A stretch of 64,000 bases of DNA, taken from contig JACGCN010000007.1 in the NCBI GenBank assembly GCA_014905825.1, forward strand, positions 1,550,001 through 1,614,000. Reading direction: 5' to 3'. Made by a program: the position numbers and the translations under genes. The notes beneath the pieces are model-generated. The model was not told the origin of the DNA and searched no databases. It saw only the letters and a program-made list of their open reading frames with translations. Shown piece by piece: positions 56,513 through 64,000 of the stretch. How positions within the stretch are numbered: the stretch's first letter is position 1; every line of letters begins with the position of its first letter. Origin of the DNA: Lyophyllum atratum (lineage: Eukaryota; Basidiomycota; Agaricomycetes; Agaricales; Lyophyllaceae).

Positions 56513-59500
56513 ATGGTGTTCAACTCCAAGTTTCTGGTCGCCTTCATTGGGTTAGGTCTGGTCGGAGCAAGGGTCTTAGATGAAAGAGCTGCCGATCCAT
56601 GTGCTGCTATTGCAGGCAAGAAATGGGTTGCCCCGAAGGACGTAAGGGCCTGCTATTTGTCGATCAAAGTTGACCAGACAATCAAGACGAATGGGAGTGC
56701 TCAAACATGACTTCCTTGTAAGTTCGTAGATCCTCATGTCGACGTTTTTCCCTGTAGATTCTTGATGTTATCAACAAAACTCTCGCGTTCCACACATCTG
56801 TCAACTACCAAATCAAAGCACCCCAGCCGTTCGCTGGTGATGTCCACGAAGATCTGTTAGCAGACCTTGCAAGGATCAGACATCAAAGCTACAAATCTGA
56901 CTATGACCTCCATATCGACTTATCCCGCACGTTGAAACGGTTGAATGACGGACACTGCGTTTGGATAAACCGTTGTTACGTGAGTATCAGCTCTCCCCGT
57001 GATTGATATCCGCCGACGCCCTAACTTATTTTGATCACAGGACTGTACGTGCATCCCCGTCATAAACTACAGTTTCTCTGACTTGCTCCTCAGCGGCCTT
57101 CGTCAACTATCTTCCGATTCCCCTGGCTCTCTTGTCGGCCCCTGATGGCACCCAGTCTGTTCACATTACCCCCGAAGCATTCAATGTTGCGAAGGTGGAA
57201 TTCCCAGACCAGATTCAGGTCTGGCAAGACGCTCTTCCAGGCCCTTTGAAGGGAAAACTTGAATCGGTGGGCAACCCAGCCATTTTTTTGCAATCGAGCT
57301 AAATTTCACAACGCTCCTCTATGTAGCTTTCGGGCGCCAAAGTTTTGTATATCAACGGCCGTCCGCCATTCGACGCTGTTAACGCCAATGCTCAAATCAC
57401 TGGTAGCTACCAGTCCTTCGCTACCCGTCAAAATTCGTCAGCTATTGTTCTCTCCTCTATCTTGCTGCCCTAACGCCCCACAAACAGTTTCTTCTCGAGC
57501 TATGCAGCCGCTGCAGCGGGCTGGACGTATAGCATGGGCAACTTTGCACAGCAAGCACTCCCTCTGGACGACAACGTTATCTTGACCATTCAGAGAGTCA
57601 ATCACACGGGTCATGAGACCATTGTCGTAAGCTGTCATTCATAAAGTTCCTTACTCCCTCTTGACCCTGTTTCCCAGTTGCCTTATCGCTCCAGGATGGG
57701 TGCTATCAAGCCCTTCACAGATGCAAAGTCTTATCTCGCCAACAACTGTCGCGCCGTCCCTGGCACCAACGGAGAGGATATCTATGGAGTCTCAACGGCT
57801 AAGTTCAGTCCTTCTGAGCGCCCCGTGGCCAAGTTCCAGCAGCAGCCTGCCGTCTCGGCTGATGTTGCACGCAAGCACCCCATTGACGTCATACTGGACA
57901 CTTCGCCCTTATCCGACGTTGTCCTCCCACCTGTTTTGGTGCCAAGCTTGCCGGCCGTACCTGGAAGCCGCAACGCTGCGCAGTTCTATCTCCTGAAAGA
58001 TGGAAAAACCGGGGTTTTGGCCCTCGGTAGTTTTTCAGACAGCGACTACTTCCCTTTCCTCGACAGCCTGCTAACTGGATTGCAATCGTTGAAATCCCAG
58101 GGAGCGACCCAATTGGTAGTCGATGTGGTGAGTAAAACCTCACGCTCACGCCGCTATTCGGACGTTGACAGATGGCTGGGTTCTGGTAGACCAATAACGG
58201 TGGAGGGTTCATTTGCGCGGCTCATGTAAGTTCATCGAACATAAGCGTGAACAGCCCTTTAACTTTTTACCAACCACGTTCTGCACAGTGGCTTCACCGT
58301 ATCGTAACTGACGTCACTCCTCCCGTAATACCCTATCCTGATTTACCTATCGCAGATCGCTGGTCCAAAATCAACCACAGTTCCCCAAGCAGGATTGGAC
58401 ACCGAGACCCGGGATGGTCCCCTTGCGCAATTGATTGTCAAGCAGATCGTCAACAACAATGCGGATCCAGATCTACAATTACTGTACAACCCCCTCCAAT
58501 GGAACGACGCAAACAACCAACAACTCGCCGCCAACAACGACTGGTTGCAGCCTCCTGTCCAGAAAGTCATCAACGGACGACTCGACGCGTTCAGTCAGAA
58601 GTACGCTAGAGTGCTATGTTGTGTAACTACGTTCTGATTTTTCTGTAGACTGGGTCAAGAATGCCAACCGACTGGCTTCCCCGACCAAGTTCCTGACGTC
58701 GCCCTCTTCGACCCCAAGAAGGTAGTCATTGTGTCGAACGGCAGGTACGTCAACCGCTTGGCGTCTATAACTTGATTAAACACTAAGCATCTGCCTATAC
58801 CAGATGCGCGAGCTCTTGCTCTCTTTTCAGTGTAAGTATAGAACACATCTGATCACACGAGCGATAACATTAAATTTACGGACCACCGGCCCTTTTAGAT
58901 CACCATGTCCAAACTCGAAGGTGCCAAGACTGTCGTGGTTGGCGGACAGAAAGGGACTCAGCAGCAATACTGTGGCACCGTGGGTGGCCAATCTACTGAC
59001 TTCTCGACGATGGACACTGAGATCAAGGTATGCACCCCGAAACCAAAAAACATCTACCCAGCTTGATCCGAACTCACCCTTGACCTCAGACGACTCACCT
59101 CAAAAACAACACTCTCGCCCCACCTGATTTGTGCGTCTTCTTTTTTTTCTCTTGCATGTCCTTTTCTACTTGCCCATATCGGCGATCTCTGCCCTGTCTT
59201 CCCACATTAATGCCTGATTACTGGGCAGCCCCGGCTAAGTCCGGACCTCCTTTTGACTTGGCTTCGTCTGCTTGTCGTCTGCTGTCATTTGAGCGAAGCG
59301 CTGATATTCGGTTATTGGTTCTGTCCTTCTTTATACAGGTTGGTGAACGGAGTTCAGGGAATCACTTGGAGACTAGGCTTTGGGTTGACTGACCCTGCGC
59401 AACCAGAAGGTGAGTCTCCTGTCGGCCGACCCTGCTCTCAGCCTTTGGTGCCTTGAGCCAGAGCCGGAGTGGAGGGTTGCGGCCCTTTGACCACAGCATA

Positions 59501-59694
59501 TTAACGGTGTCCTTCAGAATGGCAAGACCACCCGGCTGACCTTAATCTCCCCCTTACCGGGAACCTGTAAGTCATCTCTACCAACGCCCTCCCACCACAC
59601 TCATGTATGACTCCACTTTCTCCACCAACGCGTGTAGCGTGAATAACCCAGTCGCGATTTGGGAGGACGTGACGCGCCGATTGCTCGTGTAGAT
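56513..59694 (+). CDS. Secreted peptidase, S41 (C-terminal processing peptidase) family
   Basis: Serine peptidase of the S41 clan, extracellular. ATG 56,513 starts with signal peptide MVFNSKFLVAFIGLGLVGAR; DPCAAIAGKKWVAPKDVRAC follows. About thirteen exons then give DLARIRHQSYKSDYDLHIDL, TLKRLNDGHCVW, LYINGRPPFDAVN, QFYLLKDGKTGVLALGSFSD, the hallmark TNNGGGFICAAHWLHRIV, TETRDGPLAQLIVKQIVNNN, and the nucleophile region VVIVSNGRCASSCSLFS (split by an intron after NGR). After that come GAKTVVVGGQKGTQQQYCGT, VNGVQGITWRLGFGLTDPAQ and VAIWEDVTRRLLV, with TAG 59,692-59,694. All introns read in frame. Similar large S41 proteins are common in Agaricomycetes; the substrate is unknown. Confidence 0.85.
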
Positions 59695-60641
59695 CGCCCG
59701 TGTTCCGAAATATCTTTGTTCTATCCTTCGTTCTCTTAAGAAGATAATTAGGCTTCAGCAGCCATGTACGGATCATTGGGAGAGATGACTCCTCGTATGG
59801 AGGATCTGGAATCTGGGAGAAGATGTTCGTTGTTCCAAGTATACCACTTCGAGGAAAATATGGACACAGATTTTTCTTACTCTGGTTCATTCCCGTTGCC
59901 CAAAGCCCCGCGGTCGGCGGCCAGTTCCCACTAACTTCACTTGATTAAAGCTCAAGTCATGTAAGCTCAGGTATGTGAGTCTCCTGATAGAAAGACGACT
60001 ATGTCTACCCCAATCCCAGCGAGGATATCAGGGATCGTTTCGACACCTGGTTGCACATGTTTGTCTATCTGTCTGTCCCCTGCCATTCCCGGTCCGCTGG
60101 CGGGAACACAAACCGCCGTCGGACGACACCTCGCGTGGGGACTGTCGACGCTCTTTCTCCGTTAATCCGTGTGCGGTGTAGCGCTAAGTCCTTGCGGCTT
60201 TTTGGCGTAGCGTAAGGCTGCAGATACTACACTTCGGCCGATTCATTTTCACTGGACGGAAACCCTGCGTAAACCTTGTCGAAGTATATACGACTGCGCA
60301 GCAGAAGCATCGTCGACTCGCCTAAGCTGGCCCGAGTCATGCATCTATTCCTGCTAGTCTGTATCTCCTTTTTCATCACTTTTGTTTTGGCCTACGACGA
60401 ATGTTCGCGGGAACACATTTGGATATCCCCGCACGCTTGCCAGGGTCATGATGACATGTCATTGACAATGACACGACGATGCGTACGCATAACCACATAT
60501 AGCACCTATTGAATTTCAATAAGGTTGCACGTATGCATGGCATGCAAAGCGTGGTACAGAATACAGAACTCCAGAAGACCGCGTCGTCCCAATCGATCAC
60601 AAATGCTGTGAAACCCATACTCGGATCCAATTATCACCACC
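59695..60641. other. Intergenic, no recognised gene
   Basis: Short frames only. A 78-codon frame with a hydrophobic stretch (LFLLVCISFFITFVLAYDEC, 60,276-60,512) might be the first exon of a secreted protein, but no continuation was found. Confidence 0.35.
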
Positions 60642-62835
60642 CAGTGGTCAGGTTGGCGGGAAGGCCGTGGACAAAACGTCGCACGTTGCACAGCCATCAT
60701 TTGATCGTCTGCATCTTATCTTCCAACTGTTATCACTTCACGCTGGATGCCACAGCAATAGTCGTGTTCTTCTCTTTTCACGTCACCTGCACCGCTCTCA
60801 AGCGAGACCCTTCCACAGGAGGACGTGCAAACGCGTCCTCAGTGTCACAGGTCTGGCCACAAGCCGGCCATTGGAGGTGGGAACTGCGATCTCCGGGAAG
60901 AATTGTTTTTATTGAACACGATGGGTGAAGCTCCAGAGGTATGTGACACCTCTGTTAATTGTGGGGTGACATCGTTGACGCCATCCATGGTACACTGGCC
61001 ATCGCATCACGCGCGAGCCATCCCCGAATTCTTTTGCAACAAAACTCGCCCCTTCCGCACAGCATTACCATGCGTCTCGACGATGGGGCATGGTATGAGT
61101 ATACACCTCCGTCATTGCCCTCCTGCCCTCCAATTGGTGTTGGACCCTTGGCCTCACTGGAATCGCCAACTCGACGACCACCGCGTCGACGTCGTGCTTC
61201 AACAAACGGGCGGCCTCGTTCGCGCTTGGCCACAACGGTAGCGGCGACAGCTCATCCGTCGCCTTCTTTCTCTCCCGCGACCTCGATAACGGCCGCTCGA
61301 ACGTCGCTGGACTCGATGTCAACAGCAACGGCGGCATCTTCCATGTTGCCTTGGGTTTCAGACAGCAAACTCGGCGGCTCAACTGCACCCTCAATCCTCT
61401 TCCTCGACATCGACTACACCTTTGGTAGACCTCTGGATGCCTCCACAACGCTCTGGACACAATGGAGCTCCGCCCACACCAGGGCTCAGCACGGTTGTAG
61501 GATGCGCAGCAACACTTGAGGGGACTGTGCTCACTGTCCGGGTGCTGCAGTTCGTCGCTCCCTCTTTAGTCGGTGAAGGCTTCCGTCCACGGCGCTCGGA
61601 CTATAACGGCAGCTCAAGACGATACATTCGTCGCCGTGTTCCTCTCCAGCGGCATCGAGGACCGCTATACCAGGGACTCGAACATCATACGATCCAACTT
61701 CAACTATGACTACGGCTTCATATATGTTGCCTTTGCCCTGACAGTAATTTCGGCAGCAAGCTACTATTGGGCTGCATCAACTGCGGCGTCTACGATGTCG
61801 CCTTTTTACTTCGGGCCTCATTTCTCGTGCCCAACCCCGACGACCGCATCAGCGAATGCCTCAATGCCTTCCCGATATTCTCCACATGCAGATGACGCAG
61901 AGCCATGGTCGTCGATGATTACGACGACTTACCACCTTTGCTACATCGTATGATGCCGCCTGCTAGCTCAGAAGCATTCGTCACGCTCTCGTGGTAGGAT
62001 TACGACGACGAGGCAGATAGAATACGTCTACGCTACACTCTGAAAAGGTTCTGCGTCACGCGGAACCTTGCTGAAATTTACTGTTACTATACACTTTTAT
62101 GCTACACCTACACCGATTTCGGGCCACTTCAACCCCATACGCCACTCGCCGCTGATCATCATCATGTAACTCGCCACAGTTGGAGATATTCTGTATTTTT
62201 TTTTCATACAAGAGTCTCATGAGTCAGTGTAGATCTATTCTGGCTCATAGCGGGAGCAGATAACTTGCGTTGTCCTGCACTCCCGTATCTTAGACTGCCG
62301 GTGAGCCAAACACCGGACTCCACTTTCTTCCCCCCGCGTTACCTCGTTAACTTTCTAATGACATGGTACAGCCCATCTTGGGCTGGTGTTACTCAGCAAG
62401 GGCGACATGCCACGAGAGCGCCGTCTCTATATAGTGGAGTATGATAAATCAACATGCACCATCTTGTTGGATACACCTGATGTATTTCACGGGTTTTAGG
62501 CATGCAAGAACAGTTATAGCCTACCATCGTGGTCTACGGACGCTGTTCCCGGCTACAGAAAGAGTGTGGCAGACGAGATTAAGCACAAAAACCCTTTTAC
62601 CAGGCTGCTATGTTGCGTAGATGAACGTACTTCTCTTGATATGTGCTTCAATAGCTGCAGATAAGATACGAGAGCTTGCTAGGCTGGCATGTAAGGTAGT
62701 GAAGATCGCGAGTATTGTAGTGAATTCAGCACAAAGTGACGACAGTTGGAAGATAAGATGCAGACGATCAAATGATGGCTGTGCAACGTGCGACGTTTTG
62801 TCCACGGCCTTCCCGCCAACCTTACAGTGGTCAGG
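60642..62835. mobile_element. 2.2 kb element with >=81-bp terminal inverted repeats (MULE-like?)
   Basis: 60,650-60,730 is perfectly reverse-complementary to 62,742-62,822 (81 bp, starting AGGTTGGCGGGAAGGCCGTG). Weaker inverted similarity extends about 45 bp further inward. CAGTGGTCAGG occurs as a direct repeat at 60,642-60,652 and 62,825-62,835, giving a 9- to 11-bp target-duplication-like flank. Long TIRs with 9-11 bp duplications are typical of Mutator-like elements. No transposase was recognised inside, so it would be non-autonomous. Confidence 0.75.
60900..62050 (+). other. Coding-like interior of the inverted-repeat element, unrecognised
   Basis: Several plus-strand frames have coding character but are broken: MWGDIVDAIHGTLAIASRAS (60,959), FVAVFLSSGIEDRYTRDSNI (61,630-61,690) and FLLRASFLVPNPDDRISECL (another frame, about 61,800-61,860). 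They may be exons of a captured host gene or decayed sequence. I cannot assign a family. Confidence 0.35.
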
Positions 62836-62943
62836 CAGTCCTCAAACGGGCCTATGATCAACTGATTGAGACCTTCTGTCTTCTGTCTTCTGTCTCTCCC
62901 GTGTCATCCGGGACATGTCATGACCCATCTATGGAGGCACTCG

Positions 62944-63159
62944 TGTTGGAGTTGACCGGCCGAGGCCCAAAAGCTCTATATTTAGATTTGTTTATTTTCC
63001 GATCATTGACTTGCCGCCTCCTGCCGTAGGCATTTTTCCGTCTCATTTCTATTCCTTTGCACATATATATTTGACGAGCTACGTACTGGTACAGTAGTGG
63101 AATACATTATCTTAACCCCCCCTCACCTTGTCCCGTCCCCTCGAGCCTGGTTTCCAACA
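62944..63159 (+). repeat. 5' LTR, 216 bp
   Basis: It starts TGTTGGA and ends TCCAACA, a perfect 7-bp terminal inverted repeat with the standard TG...CA. It contains CTATATTTAG (about 62,976) as a likely TATA box. It is followed directly by the primer-binding site. Confidence 0.85.
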
Positions 63160-63176
63160 GGTTATGGGCCCCGAGC
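63160..63176 (+). promoter_or_regulatory. Primer-binding site, half-tRNA type (initiator Met)
   Basis: GGTTATGGGCCCCGAGC directly follows the LTR. Its complement contains CCCATAACC, which includes the CAU anticodon and flanking loop expected of initiator tRNA-Met. This fits the half-tRNA priming known from Copia-type elements. Confidence 0.65.
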
Positions 63177-63238
63177 TTTCACTGTTCACCATCATTCGCA
63201 TCACCCTCGGCTATCTTATCTTGATTATCTAATCGTCT

Positions 63239-63381
63239 CGGAAGCCTCCGACTGTACTGGAGCATCGTATCGAAAGCCGTCGACTGTACTGACGCACGGA
63301 AGCCTCCGACTGTACTGGAGCACGGAAGCCGCAGACTGTACTTGCGCAACGGAAGCCCTCGATTGTACTGAGGCACGGAAT
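63239..63381 (+). repeat. Leader minisatellite, ~26-30 bp unit, five copies
   Basis: Imperfect units of CGGAAGCCTCCGACTGTACT followed by GGAGCA lie between the primer-binding site and gag. Internal variants are GTCGACTGTACTGACGCA, GCAGACTGTACTTGCGCA and CTCGATTGTACTGAGGCA. Confidence 0.85.
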
Positions 63382-63386
63382 TTAGA

Positions 63387-64000
63387 ATGGGAGAGAAAGG
63401 TTTCACGAAGTTGGACGACGAGAATTATGACTCGTGGGAATTTGAGATTCGGGCGGAGTTGAAGAGGAAGCAGGTTTTGGCATTGGTGGAGGGAAAGGAA
63501 TCGCGGCCCGTGGGGAGCGATGGTTCGAAGGCGGTCAAGGGATGGATCGCGAAGAGGGATCTGGCATCTGCGGAGATTGTACGGAGATTGGACCCTGGTC
63601 AGTTTGCACACGTTCGCGGTTATGACGAGGACCCGGCCGGAATGTGGGAGAGGTTACGGGATTTTCATCAGGCGTCGGGTTTGGGGAGCATCATTGCCAT
63701 GTGGGGCAAGTTTACATCATTCAGGAAGGCCGACGAGGTCTCTATGCGCACGCACATCGGCAACATTCGCACGCTCGCCGACAAGCTCGATCATCTTGGC
63801 GAAACCCCCTCGAACGCGCTCACTATTGCCGTTCTATTCAAATCCCTTCCCCCCGCTTACAGCTCGCTTATCGTCTCACTCGACTCACACGAGAAATCCA
63901 CCGACCTTGATTTCGTCATCGGTCGCATCCTAAATGAAGAAACACGTCTTGCCGACAATTGCAGCAACCACACCCACGGCATCGAAACTAGCGCGCTGCA
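63387..64000 (+). CDS. Copia gag polyprotein, N-terminal part (runs off window)
   Basis: ATG 63,387 opens MGEKGFTKLDDENYDSWEFE, the DUF4219/UBN2-type start of Copia gag, then IRAELKRKQVLALVEGKESR, LGSIIAMWGKFTSFRKADEV, LADKLDHLGETPSNALTIAV, LFKSLPPAYSSLIVSLDSH and FVIGRILNEETRLAD. The frame is open for 204 codons to the window edge. The zinc knuckle, protease, integrase and RT would follow outside. Confidence 0.9.
   Translation, partial: MGEKGFTKLDDENYDSWEFEIRAELKRKQVLALVEGKESRPVGSDGSKAVKGWIAKRDLASAEIVRRLDPGQFAHVRGYDEDPAGMWERLRDFHQASGLGSIIAMWGKFTSFRKADEVSMRTHIGNIRTLADKLDHLGETPSNALTIAVLFKSLPPAYSSLIVSLDSHEKSTDLDFVIGRILNEETRLADNCSNHTHGIETSAL

Larger units (their letters stand above)
62944..64000 (+). 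mobile_element. Ty1/Copia LTR retrotransposon, 5' part
   Basis: 5' LTR, primer-binding site, leader and gag are present; pol and the 3' LTR lie beyond the window. The five bases before the LTR are ACTCG, the predicted target duplication. Confidence 0.88.

Overview
The window is eukaryotic and almost certainly from a mushroom-forming basidiomycete (Agaricomycetes). Genes are split by many 45-65 bp GT-AG introns. The families present are typical of that group: KDZ transposase with its cysteine cluster, DUF6535, AA3-type GMC oxidoreductase, S41 secreted peptidase, F-box remnants, large Rep/helicase Helitrons and Ty1/Copia. All identifications come from reading translated sequence by eye; no database search was run.

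Layout. 1-8.9 kb: a large Helitron whose 2591-residue Rep/helicase carries a C-terminal cysteine-peptidase-like domain. It abuts a four-exon fragment of a GMC oxidoreductase (8.98-9.50 kb); a full-length paralogue lies at 10.86-13.37 kb. 13.6-14.9 kb: a decayed DUF6535 membrane-protein gene. 15.08-16.79 kb: a duplicate of part of the RRM gene found intact at 45.3-48.5 kb, joined inside an exon to a broken DHTKD1-like dehydrogenase gene (16.79-17.33 kb).

17.95-38.06 kb is the most interesting part. It is a ~20.1 kb composite element bounded by perfect 31-bp inverted repeats. It contains a KDZ transposase (minus), a small divergent partner (plus), a protein ending in an RNase H1 N-terminal/viroplasmin-like domain (minus) and a Pro/Ser-rich four-to-six-exon gene (plus), arranged as two divergent pairs. 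The element is saturated with a short ATGCAT-centred motif, in kilobase-scale subterminal arrays, in introns and even in exons. A second, precisely delimited 7.4 kb Helitron (30,221-37,620) is nested in the right-hand ATGCAT array; it encodes a 1458-codon Rep/helicase ORF and an OB-fold-like accessory protein.

38.4-64 kb is more gene-like. It holds an ACS-family MFS transporter gene interrupted by a hAT-type MITE, two unrecognised genes, an F-box-like remnant, the RRM gene, a divergent histone H2A/H2B pair, a membrane-anchored protein with alpha-L-rhamnosidase N-terminal-like domains but no catalytic domain, a DUS1-like tRNA dihydrouridine synthase, and an S41 peptidase. After these come a 2.2 kb element with long inverted repeats and target-site-like flanks (60.64-62.84 kb), and the 5' LTR and gag of a Copia retrotransposon that runs off the right edge.

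The housekeeping genes (H2A/H2B, RRM, DUS1, S41) look intact. The left two thirds are shaped by at least five mobile-element families, nested insertion and partial gene duplication.
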